A stretch of 64,000 bases of DNA from Ipomoea triloba (Eukaryota; Streptophyta; Magnoliopsida; Solanales; Convolvulaceae): contig NC_044918.1 in the NCBI RefSeq assembly GCF_003576645.1, forward strand, positions 24,557,239 through 24,621,238, in the 5' to 3' direction. Below, piece by piece: positions 9,695 through 21,332 of this stretch. The notes beneath the pieces were generated by a model, which was given only the letters and a program-made list of their open reading frames with translations, was not told the origin of the DNA and did not search any database. The stretch's first letter is position 1; each line of letters begins with the position of its first letter. The translations under genes and the position numbers were made by a program.

Positions 9695-10293
9695 GTTAGC
9701 CGTATCCTCCTTGCCATTCTTGTGAACACTTCTATTTTCTCTTTAAGAATTTCGATTTCGTTCTTGGCCAGTGGGATATAATCACAAGGATCGGGTATGG
9801 TAAAATATGGGTTAGAAGGCGGTGTCTCAAGGTAATGTGTAGGATTGTTTTCCTTAAAAATCTGTGATGGAGATGGGTAATGGTTGTTTGGGTGGGAATT
9901 ATGGAACGAAAATGGCTCGGGAGTATAGCTTGGGTTTATTGTTCTCATCATTAGTGCAAGCTTACTCTCTATGTTTTGGAATATTTCTTTAGAGTTTATC
10001 GAGTCATTTTGATAAATGGAGTATTGTGGGGGAAATTTGTTTTGATTCGGTGGGATAGGGTGTGTGTATGGTGGTGGGTGATGGTTATGTATATAAGATG
10101 GATAAGAAGTTGGGTGCTGTAAGTAGTGATATGGAAATGGATAAGGGTTTTGAGGTGGATAGTGATATGTAGGTGGAATGTAAGTATGAGTGGAATGGGG
10201 ATAATATGGATATGGTTGGGGTGGAACATGGTTTAAAGGATTACCCTCCTGGTGTGGGCAACCATGGGGATACATTTGAGCTCTCATTGGCAA
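9691..10293 (-). CDS. Pro/Tyr/His-rich protein of unknown function, in LTR element
   Basis: A 200-aa frame directly downstream of the 5' LTR and primer-binding site, the position where gag normally lies. Residues about 10-100 are extraordinarily rich in Pro, Tyr and His (YPYYPHSTHTYIPPTYHYPP) and look disordered. The C-terminal part ends in a charged helix (KNEIEILKEKIEVF). No zinc knuckle is present. It overlaps the 401-aa ORF by 4 nt in another frame; a one-base frameshift inside an originally single protein is the simplest reading. Function unknown. Confidence 0.55.
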   Translation of the reverse strand: MPMRAQMYPHGCPHQEGNPLNHVPPQPYPYYPHSTHTYIPPTYHYPPQNPYPFPYHYLQHPTSYPSYIHNHHPPPYTHPIPPNQNKFPPQYSIYQNDSINSKEIFQNIESKLALMMRTINPSYTPEPFSFHNSHPNNHYPSPSQIFKENNPTHYLETPPSNPYFTIPDPCDYIPLAKNEIEILKEKIEVFTRMARRIRLT

Positions 10294-10520
10294 GCTTACA
10301 AATGATTTCTAACAAAAATTTCCTGCACAAAGCTTAGCCAACAACAAATATATGCAACTAGAAGTAGTTGCAAGTGAGCAACAAGATATTCAAGATAATT
10401 AAGCTCACTTTTCCAAGCAAGTAGCAAAAATAAGAAAATAAAACAAACAAAAAGAAAGCAATTCAAGAACTCTTAAAAATTAACTCCAAAAACGTCAACG
10501 CAATTCAAAACCGTTTGCCA

Positions 10521-10538
10521 TCCCCGGCAACGACGCCA
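10521..10538 (-). other. Primer-binding site of the LTR element
   Basis: On the minus strand TGGCGTCGTTGCCGGGGA begins 3 nt after the 5' LTR end. It is one base different from the Athila/gypsy consensus TGGCGCCGTTGCCGGGGA, which places the element in the gypsy lineage and fixes its orientation. Confidence 0.75.
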
Positions 10539-10541
10539 TTT

Positions 10542-11794
10542 TGACGTGGTGTGTTTGTATGGGGTGAGTGTGAAGGTGGATGTGGTAAAACGAAGAGTCA
10601 AGACTCCCCGAGTGTCGTGTCTCTCAAGGATGGCGAATGGGAATTAAATTGGTGTTGACATTATCGGAGTTAAAAGGCAAGAGTTACAAGTATTACAAAA
10701 GATTGGTTTGGTAAGTAAGTTTGGGAGTTGTGGAAAGGAAATTTCGCTAAAGGTGCAAGGGAAATGAAAAGGGGTGTGCACCAAAGTTAAACAACTTGAT
10801 TGATCTTCATAGGGGATTTGGAAAACGAGTTTCATGATCGAGTAAGGGAGTCAAGGTATTAGTACCGAGTGGCGTCACACTCAGACTCTCAATCCTCATT
10901 CGGTTGAGGCATTTCATCGAACACCTAGTCTACCACTCCTCTCGGATCTTGTCCTTTCGGACTAAGAGCGGAGATATGGGTGAGTTGGGCTCGTGAGAGG
11001 CCGCTATCGCGCACTCTCTCACTTCCCTACAGTTTACTAGCTATTCCGGCCGAAATAGAAGTAAAGTTTGAACTACTTCAACCATACAAACATCAATCCT
11101 ACTCCTTCATCTTTCAAAACTATAGAGCAAATTCTAAACAACAATCAAGAGTTTAACAAAGGCTCACACGCCCAAAATACTCTACTCAATCATGGAAATC
11201 ATTCAAAACAATAAAATAAAAATTACTTTTAATAATAAATCTAAACTAGCAATTCAATGGAAAGAGTGTGTTACCCAAGGAATGGTTGAGTCTACATCTT
11301 CAATCCATCTTCAACCTTAAGATCTATACTACTCTAATGGAAATTTTGTGTGCTTTCCTCCCCAAAGGGGAAGAAATAGAGAGAAAAATCAGATCTGAAA
11401 GTTGGGGGAGTCCTCTTCCAAAATTGGGAAAGAAGGGTTTAAATAGCTGCCCAAAGAGTCGAAATTCCGTTGCTGCCCTACTGTCCCGCTTCCACGCCTG
11501 TCACACGCGTGTGGCCTTGCGTGGGAGCTTTCTGGATTAATTCCACGCCTGCTCACACGCGTGTGATGGCGCGTGGCAACCTCCTACTTGATGGATTTTT
11601 TTGTTTGTTGCTTCTTTTGGCCCAAAACTTTGCTATATCCTTCGGAAATGACTCAAAATATATTCCTTGAGCTGGATTTGTCAAATAGATGCTAATTAGA
11701 GGTTTTATCCATGAAAGTGATCATAATTGGGTGCTAAGATAGTAAAATATCATCTAAACATGACCCGAATTTTGACTGTTTTTGGCACTTATCA
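10542..11794 (-). repeat. 5' LTR (1,253 bp)
   Basis: Complete LTR, TGATAAGTGCC to CACGTCA on the minus strand. Two CACACGCGTGTG palindromes near 11504 and 11555 are about 52 bp apart, in the same places as in the other LTR. Confidence 0.85.
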
Positions 11795-12419
11795 TTAACA
11801 TATTAGATGAAGATTTACTCGGTAATAAATTGTTGGCTCATAAGGAAGCATAAAACGGGGAGTCGTCTTCATCTACGTATGAGAACAAATAGAATAATTT
11901 GAACATCTCTATGGGGATAAATCACACAGTGATATCTATTGGACTGGAGGTTGTGTGCCATACATATATAAATCGTGTGTCATGTATAAGACTGTCGTGT
12001 GCACATACATCACTGATTTAGGACTAATTTAACTGGCAGTGTGACAAATAATTTCTAGTATTCTGTTTTGAAAAATGTTAGCTTTGTGTATGTATATTTA
12101 CTTCAATCGTGTGTCATGTATAAGACTGTCTTTGTACGTGTTTTAGCTATTTTAATTTTGGCTAAAAAGTATAGTTTCATATTCAATTTATTCAATCTGC
12201 ACAGGTAAGTAGAAATGAGATTTTGGATAAGACAGTTGAATTACAAAATTCAGTCCATGGAATGAGACATCTTGAGCAATGATCCAGGTCAAAAGAACTT
12301 AATTGAAGGGAAAGAAAGGAGTTGTGTCGAAATGATTCCAAGAATTGCAGGAATTCCACGCTCTAGTAAATCCCCTCCCCACCTTGCAACCTAGACATAG
12401 GAAGACCATCCATTGTATT

Positions 12420-12590
12420 GTATGACACACGTTTCTTTGTAAGTATGGCACATGATTATTATAAGTATGGCACACGATTATTATAAATATGACACACGTT
12501 AATTATAAGTATGACACACGTTTATTATAAAAAGTATGACACACAGTTCCTTTAAGTATGGCACACGATTATAATAAGTATTGAAAAGCT
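12420..12590. repeat. Irregular GGCACACG / GACACACG repeats in MULE core
   Basis: At least six units of the form TAAGTATGRCACACG-TTATTA lie in a row in the element core. The same GGCACAC word continues scattered to about 15780. Confidence 0.7.
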
Positions 12591-13860
12591 ATTATTTATT
12601 GATGTCTACATGCATTCCTTGTCCACCTTGCAACTAAGTACTTTGGCGGTATCATTTTAGCATCCTCATCCTTTAAATTCATCAGTTTTTCCTTGACATA
12701 TTTTCATCTCGAACTCTTCCGCGTAATTGTCTTGTTCGTCTGGTTTAGTGTGCAAACAAAATGAATATCCATTGATGAATACTTCTTATTTTAATCTAGC
12801 TAAAAATAATAGTCTTAAAAAATTGTCGTAATTATACAATCTATATATTCCTAATAAAAAATAATATTTGTTTAATACATTTTAAAAATTACTTTTTGTA
12901 CTAATTAAACTATAAAATTCGTTGTACCCACTGTCGAACTAGATGGCTATTTTTTTGGCCAAATTTTTAAAACACTTACAAAGTCATTTTTTATTGAACT
13001 AAATATATACATACGCAAAGCTAACATTTTTCGAAACATAATACTAGAAATTTTTTATCAAACTGCTAGTTAAATTAGCCGTGAATCTGTTATGTATGTG
13101 CACATGACGGTCTTATACATGGCACACGATTTATATATGTATGGCACACAACCTCCAGTCACACAGACATCACTGCGTGATTTATCCCGATAGAGGTATT
13201 CAAAATATTCTATTTGTTCTCGTACGAAAATAAAGATGATCCCGGTTTTATGCTTCCTTATGAGCCTACAATTTATTACCGTGTATATCTTCATCTAATA
13301 TGTTAACTATTTTAATTACAATCCTTCCAAAATTAAAATACCTCTCAATTGTATTCTTTTCCCTCTCTTATTATTTATATATGGTTAGAATCTCACATTA
13401 TTTTTGGATACAACCACAACCCTTGATGGCACTTATTTGAATGTCTAGGATTTGTCCTCATTGTCCTCTAATACTGTGTGTTCTCATGTGGACACTAATT
13501 GATAGAGGACGATGAGGGCAAATCATAACCATCCATATCATTACATTAAAAGGCTGATATTAAGGATAATTAAGCTTGGGATTCACACTCTATATTTATA
13601 TTAAGGGCAAATAGGAGATTTGATAGGAATTGTAATTAAGGTAAGTTTGTAATTAACATATAATGAGTCGTATTTCATACATAAATATGGCAGAGAATTG
13701 TTTATTCCTGTAGAGTGTATAGAACATACGAAAACTGCAAATAATGAAGGCAAAGGAGACGCAGGTTGAAGATGCTGCCATGGATGAAGATGGACGAATG
13801 GGTTACGAACAGAACGTAGAGACGACAATAAACTACGTTAAGTAACGCTATTTCAACCCT

Positions 13861-14840
13861 TAATATATGTTTGATAAATGAATAAGAATGCGAAGGAGGT
13901 TTGGGAAAAATATGGGTGGTGGTTTAGAACATACTTATTGATAGGAGAATGGTTAGAGAAGTTGATACATACCGGTGTGTGCCGATTTACTATATATTGT
14001 GTGCCTATAATGTATGAGTTGTGTGCCTTGAGTGTATTATAGTATGACTAGTTAATAAACACTGTAAAAAAAATTTTTTTTAAAAGGAGACCAAGAACAC
14101 GAATTCAACCCTTAATATATGTTTGATAAATAAATGTCTGCGAGTGAGGTTTGGGAAAAACATGGGTGGTGGTTAGAATATACGTTTTGATATAGTACAG
14201 TTAGTGGGGAATGGTTAGAGAAGTTGATACATGCCGGTGTGTGTTGATTTACTATATATTGTGTGCCTATAATGTATGAGTTGTGTGCCTCGATTGTAGT
14301 ATATAGTAGAACGAGTTATTAATGAACGAGTTAATGTATATGTACTTGTTCTTAAAGCTGCAAAGGTATTTTTGTTTAGAGTGCTCAGCAGTTAGCACTT
14401 AGCTAGTTTATTCGTACAACAAATAGTGAAAAATTAGCACAGATTCTTCATGTTTTCCTATCATTTTACTCAAATTACTAACCTACTTGACGTTGCCCTC
14501 TAAAAAAAATGCTTGTGATTCGAAGCCATATTTTGAGTGGCCAACAAAGGTGTTTTCGATATTTCATGTTAAAAGTTATAAATATTTGACTGCGTTGATG
14601 TTTGCGCTAATCCTCATAGTTATGTCATTGCGTATTTACTAAAATACACTTAGCATGTCTAGCTTCTTTAAAAGAGAAAGGGAAAAAATGAATAAGAATG
14701 CGAAGGAAGTTTGGGAAAAACATGGGTGGTGGTTTAGACCATACTTATTGATACATTTAGTGGGGAATGGTTAGGGAAGTTGATACATACCGGTGTGTGC
14801 CGATTTACTATATATTGTGTGCCGATTTACTATATATTAA
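13861..14840. repeat. Three direct repeats with TGTGTGCC words
   Basis: Copies at about 13855-14045, 14105-14310 and 14685-14840 share GTTTGGGAAAAA.ATGGGTGG and GTGTGTGCCGATTTACTATA. They are separated by non-matching sequence. No coding frame is conserved. Confidence 0.7.
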
Positions 14841-15988
14841 TAAATAACAACATTTCAATGTTAAAAAAAATGGTTTCATGACATACAAACCAAGTTTAAC
14901 ATTTAAACGCTAACCATTAACGTGGCACACAGGCGCCGTAAAAAGGCACACACCATATAACTTTAAACGCAAACCATTTACCATTTATTTTGGCCTCTTT
15001 CCTAATGTATTTTTTTACTTTTTATTTTTAAGTTTAAAATTGATTAGATTTAGTTTTAATGAATTATTAAAAATGTCACTTTTGATGATCTTGAAGAATT
15101 AAAAGTCATAATTTTTTTTACCATCAATGATTAAATTAATCGTATTTCAAAAAAAATTGATTTTGGATATAATGATTAATAATTTAATATTGTAAAATTA
15201 TGTAAATTCAGACGTATTCTTGTGTTAATTATAATACGTTTTGGGAATGCAATATATATAGAAGAACATTTCAATGTAATGGTAGGTTGGGACGAGCACC
15301 CCACCGAAGGCGCTTCCCTAGCCTTTTGTACTGCCACCAACAAAAACAAATAACATCAAAGGGAGAAACTAATGGTGCACAATACGAAGGTGCACACAAC
15401 ATATTCAAGCGTGGCACACAATATATCAAAGTCATGCCACATAATACACACACATGGATGACCAAGACATTTTCAGACGACCGTATATTCATAATTTAAA
15501 AACTTGTGCATGGGCATATGACTTTATTAAAAAAAAAAACTAGTAATAACAACCACCATTTATATTCAGTTAACAAGCACGCATAATTTAAACAATTCCC
15601 AAATAAAATATATATCATTGATATTTTGTATAGATATTTTGATAAGAACCCTGCCTATTATGGCACACAATATATACTAGAATGCCACACAATATATACA
15701 TAAAAAAATGAGTGCCATATAATAACTCGGCACAGTACGATGGTGCACACTTCATATGCAAACGGGGCACACAAAAACCGTGCATACGATAATTATTATA
15801 TAAAAAAGCAGTAATTTGTAGCTTACTTTGCATAATTTAGTCTAAAAATTTTGCAAAAAACTAAAAAAAAAATAATAATAATAAAAGAATATAGCAAAAC
15901 CATACTGCCAAATAAAGGATTATTCCTCGATCACTAAGTATATATCCTCATTTTTGTTAGTTCAGCATTACTGTATCTTACTAGTGTG
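14841..15988. other. Non-coding interior of the MULE-like element
   Basis: AT-rich with about ten dispersed GGCACACA / TGTGTGCC words. No supported gene. Confidence 0.5.
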
Positions 15989-16145
15989 TGTAAGATTATA
16001 GAATGAACTGTATTTCCATTGAAGAGAATAACCAAAGTATTTATAGTGTACAACAGAGGAGAAATAGAGAAATTACAACTAATCACTAGTCTACAGGGAT
16101 GAAAGTAGAACAACAAAATAACCTCAGCCACTCATATGCTTAACA
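15989..16145 (-). repeat. 3' LTR of copia element
   Basis: 157 bp, near-identical to 20382-20538; the next bases inside (ACACCCCCGC on the plus strand) are the polypurine tract. Confidence 0.9.
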
Positions 16146-17703
16146 CACCCCCGCAAGATTGTGGATCCGTCGGAGACACCAATCTTGGACCGAAAATGAA
16201 GGAACATGTGACGTCCCAGCGGCTTGGTGAGAAGATCAGCTAGCTGAGCAGAGGAAGGAATATGTTGGACAACGAGCGTGCCACTAGTGACCAAATCAAG
16301 AACAAAGAAGTAGTCCAATGCTAGATGTTTCATGCGTGAATGGAACACGGGATTCTTACAAACATACGTGGCGTTGAGGTTGTCGCAAAACAGCACTGGC
16401 GGCTCAACTAGCCCCAACTTCAACTCCTGCAACAGACTTTGAACCCAGAGAACCTCTGCTGCTGCATTCGCCAAAGCGCGGTACTCAACTTCTGTAGAAG
16501 ACTGTGAGATAGATTTTTGGCGCGTAGACTTCCAAGAAATCAGATTATTACCTAAGTACACCAGATACGCGGTAGTAGACCGGCCTTTAGTAGCGCAACC
16601 TCCCCAATCTGAATCCGTATACACACGCAACGAAAGAGGTTGTCCTGAGCGGAGGAAAAGACCATGGCAAACCGTGCCTTTGAGATAACATAGTAGGCGT
16701 TTAGCAGCTTGCCAATGCAACTCTGACGATGCATGCATGAACTGCGAGAGCCGGTTGACCGCAAAAGCCACATCCGGTCGTGTGATCACCAAGTACTGCA
16801 TTAGACCTAGCAAGCGACGGAATAGAGTCGCATCAGTTGCAGCATCGGAGGATTGCAGCGGCACCAACTTCTCTGTTATAGCCAGTGGTTTTGAAACATC
16901 CTTTGCACCATCCATCTTGAACTGCATAAGTATATCAGCGATAAACTGGCTTTGTGACAAGAAAACACCGCCAACAGTAGGGATAACCTCGACACCCAGA
17001 AAATGATGTAAGGTACCAAGGTCCTTAAGAGCAAATTGAGCTGACAGGGTCCCCACAAAACGATCAAGCCAGGGTGTATTGTTCCCTGTCAACAAAATAT
17101 CATCTACGTACACTAAAAAATAGACAATTACACCATGAGCTGAATAAACAAATAGCGAGCCATCTGCCTGCGACTTAACGAACCCACATCGCTGCAAAAA
17201 CAAAGACAGCTCCTGGTACCAGGCTCTAGGGGCCTGTTTCAGGCCATATAGAGCTTTTGTTAACCTGCGAACATGAGTTGGGTACAAAGGGTCAATGTAT
17301 CCCGGTGGCTGCTCCATATAGACTTCTTCATGCAATGTGCCATGCAAAAAAGCATTATTGATGTCTAACTGGCGCAAACTCCAGCGATTACTCAATGCAA
17401 CAGTGAGAACTAGACGAATGGTGATCGGTTTCATAACCGGGCTATAGGTCTCAAAATAATCCCGCCAACAGTCTGCAAGAACCCTTTAGCAACAAGGCGT
17501 GCCTTGTATCGATCAACAGAGCCATCCGGTTTACGCTTGACACGGTAAACCCACTTACAACCGATTGGAATCCCCGCTCCGTGAGGAACAAGACGCCATG
17601 TTTTGTTGCGGTGCAACGCATCGAACTCCTCATCCATGGCTTTTCTCCACCTTGCGTCTTTTAGGGCCTGAGCAACGGTAGAAGGCTCCAAAGTAGGTGG
17701 CAA
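16124..17703 (-). pseudogene. Copia reverse transcriptase and RNase H, frameshifted
   Basis: The N-terminal piece (17431-17703) has the copia RT start GCKWVYRVKRKPDGSVDRYK. The main piece (16124-17434, 436 aa) continues with [10 protein letters not shown] (motif A, catalytic Asp), YVDD near 17100, and an RNase H domain ([19 protein letters not shown]). The two pieces are in different frames. A single-base change near 17450 breaks the segment that in the next frame reads DYFETYSPV. Confidence 0.9.
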
Positions 17704-19393
17704 AGGGTGAGCTGTGGTGTGGTTAATGACATAGTCAGAGTACTTGGGATTAGGACGACGGTTTCTAGTCGACCGACGTAGACCATCCTAGGACTAAGAG
17801 GTGTCGGAGGTTGTTTCAGGTTGTGATGTTGACTCAGTGGCTGGTAAGTCGTTTGTAGGAACAGTGGGCGACGAACTAAATAATGAAGATGACGAACTGG
17901 AACTGGAAGTGGAAGCCGGCGATGAGTTGTAGTTGGTATTCGCCGGTTGGGCATCACCAGTGCGTGCAGTCGACGTCGCGGTTGGCGCCAACTGCGTTCT
18001 GGTAGGTTCTGAGGAAAAAGAAGCAGCGGGAGTGTTGGTGGGTGGAGGTGGTAGAGCAGTAGGAGACCTGAACAATAGTTGTGAGGCAGTGGTGGACTGA
18101 GAATCAACCGTGGTGCCTAACTCAACCTGCAGTTCACAAGAAGGAAACACGCTAAGCACAAAGCGCACATGCCTGGACAAGTAAACTCGCTTTGAATCAA
18201 CATCAAGACATTTATAGGCAGATTGAGTGGTAGAATATCCCAAAAAAATACAAGGATGAGACTTTGGTTCCAGTTTCTTAGTGTTATAGGGCCGTAGCCA
18301 TGGAAAACATAGGCAGCCAAAAGGTTGTAACTTTGAATAATTAGGGGACTGTTTAAATAAAACATGAAACGGAGACTGGTTACCTAAAATCGGAGTCGGA
18401 AGCAGATTAATAAGGTAAACGGCTGTGAGAAAAGCATAGGACCAATATGGGGTTGGCAAGGAGGCAGAGTGTAACAAGGACATACCAGTTTCGACAATAT
18501 GTCGATGTCGCCGTTCAGCCACCCCATTATGCTCAGGAGTGTGAGGCGTAGTAGTGAAGTGAGAGATCCCATGGGCATTAAAGAAAGAAATTAGTTTAAT
18601 GAACTCACCCCCATTGTCTGAGTAAACCGAAACAATTGGGAGTTCAAAAAACTTTTCAACCAACCGTTTAAACTGAGAGAAAACTGCAAAAACATCTGAC
18701 TTCTGTTTTAAAGGATACAACCAAATATATTTTGAGAAATGATCAATAAAAATGACATAGTAACGGTACTCATCAATAGATTTATCAGATGTGCCCCATA
18801 CATCAGTATAAACTAATTGTAAAGGTTTAGTGCTAACAAGTGTACTTTTTGAGAAAGGCAATTTATGACTCTTGTGTACACTACAAGATGAACAATGAAA
18901 TTGACGTAACGAGGAAATGGGCACTGGATCGTTGCAATGTTGCAACACAAGTTGTAACACCTTATTCGATGGATGACCAAGCCGGTGGTGCCACTCACAG
19001 ACACGAGATAAATGCGTAGTATTTATGGTAGGCTCATAAGACAGAGGTCCATAGTAAACACCATTAATGTTCACCCCCCGTAACAGCCCTATCCCCGTTT
19101 GAAGATCCTTCACAACGAAATGAGAATCAAAAAATTCAACAGACACTTTGTTAGTTTTGCATAGTTGTGAGATAGAAACCAGATTATTATGTAATTTTGG
19201 GACACGCAACACTTTGGAGAGTAAGCACGGAAGAGTGGGTGGGAATTGTGGACTGGCCAATGTGAGAAATTTGTAAAGAATTACCGTTACCCAAGCGAAT
19301 TTCGTCGGGACCCGTGTACTCAGAGACAGTCTGTAGAGGAGTCAGACTTGGGGTAGCATGGTGAGACGCACCACTGTCAAACAGACGACCCAA
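17704..19393 (-). pseudogene. Copia protease and integrase, frameshifted
   Basis: The protease piece (19187-19393) has LFDSGASHHAT with the DSG active site. The integrase frame (17794-19260, 488 aa, different frame) has HHRLGHPSNKVL (GAG-pre-integrase) and the zinc-site stretch CSSCSVHKSHKLPFSK. It also has the DDE core: Asp in YTDVWG, Asp in SDNGGEF, Glu in EHNGVAERR. The Ser/Thr-rich tail ends at a stop near 17794, before the RT. Confidence 0.9.
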
Positions 19394-20333
19394 CAGTGGA
19401 ATTAGCTATAGGTAATGGAGTTGCCTGCATGGGAAAGACGTTATGCTCCTTTAAAAAACGGGCTAACTTACGACAAACCCATGTTTCATGGCCTGTAAAT
19501 CTGCAGAACTGACACACGATTCCGATTCGGTTGTTACCACCTTGCTGCCAATTTTGTCTGGGAATGTCGTTTGTACAATTATTATTGGTGCGAAACCTCC
19601 GGGTGTTCGTAGATTGTTGATTGTTCCGGGAGGTAAAGGAACCACATTGGGTGGCATTAACTGTAGCCAACAGGGACTGACGTGCTTCATCAGCATCCTT
19701 TAAGTGTCGTTCATGGTCCGTGAGAACATCTGCTAACTCCCCCAACGAGATGGGAGTTTCACGAACACGGACAGCAGAGATTATAGGACTGTATTCATCC
19801 CCTAGTTGTGTCAATATGTAAACAACCAGGTCTTCGTCCTTGACCGGGCATTGAGCCAATGCCAGATCATCAGCTATGGCTCGCATGTCATTGAGATAGG
19901 TCGTAATAGACCGAGAACCGCGCGGGTTCTTCGTGAGCTTGGCCTTGAGGGAAATGATCCTTCCTCGCGAGGCACTTGCATAACTGGCGGCAAGCCGTGT
20001 CCAGGCATCATGGGCTGTTGTCGCTGAAGATATTAGGGGTTGAATTGTGTCAGAACAACTCCCTAGAAGAGCACTAACAATGATCTGGTCTTGGCGATAC
20101 CAGACTAAATAGGCTGGGTTTGGGGTGGTTCGGGCAGTATCAGTGAACTGTGTTGGTTCTTTGGTTGTACCATCAATGTAACCCGAGAGATTAAAGCCAA
20201 TAAGAGTGGAACGAACTTGGCGGCTCCAGACTGGGAAATTTGAGGTAGTGAGTTTGATAGGGAAGTTGGATGGGGCAGTGAGGTGAACAATATATGTCAG
20301 TGGTGGTAAAAGCCATTGATGAATGAAAGTCAC
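19377..20333 (-). pseudogene. Copia gag polyprotein
   Basis: A 318-aa frame with the copia gag features LTTSNFPVWSRQVRSTLIG near the N-terminus, DAWTRLAASYAS in the middle and a CCHC zinc knuckle CQFCRFTGHETWVC near residue 280. It is out of frame with the protease; the join at about 19380-19390 is a frameshift. Confidence 0.9.
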
Positions 20334-20381
20334 GAGAAAGAAAAAAAAAACTTTCTTACGAGATACTAGCTCTTGATACCA

Positions 20382-20538
20382 TGTACGATTATAGAATGAA
20401 CTGTATTTCCATTGAAGAGAATAACCAAAGTATTTATAGTGTACAACAGAGGAGAAATAGAGAAGTTACAACTAATCACTAGTCTACAGGAATGAAAGTA
20501 GAACAACAAAATAACCTCAGCCACTCATATGCTTAACA
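20382..20538 (-). repeat. 5' LTR of copia element
   Basis: 157 bp; the primer-binding site lies directly inside at 20369-20381. Confidence 0.9.
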
Positions 20539-20950
20539 GTGTGCTCCCTCATGTATTGATTTTTAATGCAGCTAAAACTTTTTTTCACTGAAGTTACTTT
20601 TGCTAAGCCCAAAAGCAGTCATAATTCAAGTATAAGTAAGTAGCAACTCCTTTACCCATTTTTGTGTAGAATTCGCCATAATAAAGCCAACCAAAAGAAC
20701 AAAACTAATTGTGATTTACACAAAATAATTATACAACAGGAAAGGAAAAGAAAAACCATAGCATACAACACTACTTCGCAGCCCGAATACCACCCAAGCC
20801 TAACACCAGCAATTCTAAAAAACAACAGCAAATAAACAACTAACCCTAATACCAGCCGCCAGAAAAATACCCCCAAGCCTACCACCGGCGCTCATAATAA
20901 CAACCAATAAACCCACCGGAAAACCCCACAGTGTCCTCTATCAATTAGTG

Positions 20951-21332
20951 CTCATGTGATTAATGTTAAACCTTCCATCATATCCCTCAATTTTGCAAAT
21001 CCACCAAACATATATAACGGGAAAATTTTCATGTGGGTGGAGTTGAAACATCTGGGTTATATTTGTCTTTAGAAAGAGTAGAAACACACTCGATTTCAAT
21101 TGTGTCATTGCTTGCAGCCATTGAAATCGTGTCATTGCTTGCAGCCATTCATTGCCTAGGAGCTTATTTGCTTTTAAATTTTTTATTTTTTATTTGTTTT
21201 TATAAACTATAATTCTTTATTTATGAAGATACATAAGTAATTATTGGATGTGTTTACATTTTTTAAGCCAACAAAGGAAAGTTCATTCATGATTAACCAA
21301 AGCATCTAAAGTTATTTTCATTATTATCATTA
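20951..21332. other. No gene
   Basis: AT-rich flank with a 27-bp tandem duplication near 21097-21150 (GTGTCATTGCTTGCAGCCAT unit). It ends with the TSD of the next MITE. Confidence 0.5.

Larger units (their letters stand above)
7324..11794 (-). mobile_element. Non-autonomous LTR retrotransposon with novel ORFs
   Basis: Flanked by the 5-bp TSD TTAAC (7319-7323 and 11795-11799). The LTR on the minus strand runs TGATAAGTGCC..CCACGTCA; the 5' LTR is 10542-11794 and the 3' LTR is 7324-8453. A primer-binding site of gypsy type (TGGCGTCGTTGCCGGGGA) lies 3 nt inside the 5' LTR. Between the LTRs are two overlapping ORFs with no protease, reverse transcriptase, integrase or zinc knuckle. By eye the LTRs differ at only about a dozen positions per kilobase, so the insertion is fairly young. 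It must rely on enzymes from another element. Confidence 0.85.
7145..13487. mobile_element. MULE-like DNA transposon with ~500-bp terminal inverted repeats
   Basis: The left arm (7145-7323 continuing at 11800 to about 12110) is the inverted copy of the right arm (about 12985-13487). Termini are ATGAGGACACA on the left and the complement of ATGAGAACACA on the right. The left arm is interrupted by an LTR retrotransposon at 7324. The core (about 12110-12985) contains no transposase frame, so the element is non-autonomous. Long TIRs suggest a Mutator-like element; its own TSD could not be fixed. Confidence 0.65.
15989..20538 (-). mobile_element. Ty1-copia retrotransposon, degenerate
   Basis: 157-bp LTRs (15989-16145 and 20382-20538) begin TG and end CA, differ at about three positions, and are flanked by the 5-bp TSD GTGTG. 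The primer-binding site TGGTATCAAGAGC (20369-20381, minus strand, initiator-tRNA-Met type) touches the 5' LTR, and a G-rich polypurine tract abuts the 3' LTR near 16146-16153. Domain order gag-protease-integrase-RT-RNase H is copia-type. Several frameshifts make the polyprotein inactive. Confidence 0.95.
13493..20950. mobile_element. MULE-like element with short TIRs, hosting a copia insertion
   Basis: CACTAATTGATAGAGGAC at 13493 and its exact complement ending at 20950 form 18-bp terminal inverted repeats. They are flanked by CTCATGTGGA on the left and CTCATGTGA on the right, a 9-10-bp TSD with one indel, typical of Mutator-like elements. The TSD overlaps the end of the preceding MULE-like element, so one inserted at the tip of the other. 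After removing the copia insertion about 2.9 kb remain, without a transposase frame. Confidence 0.55.

Noticed and set aside
21097..21150. TCATTGCTTGCAGC as a DEFL exon remnant
   Set aside because: The 14-base match to the 3' end of DEFL exon 2 is short, duplicated locally and lacks the rest of the exon; may be chance.
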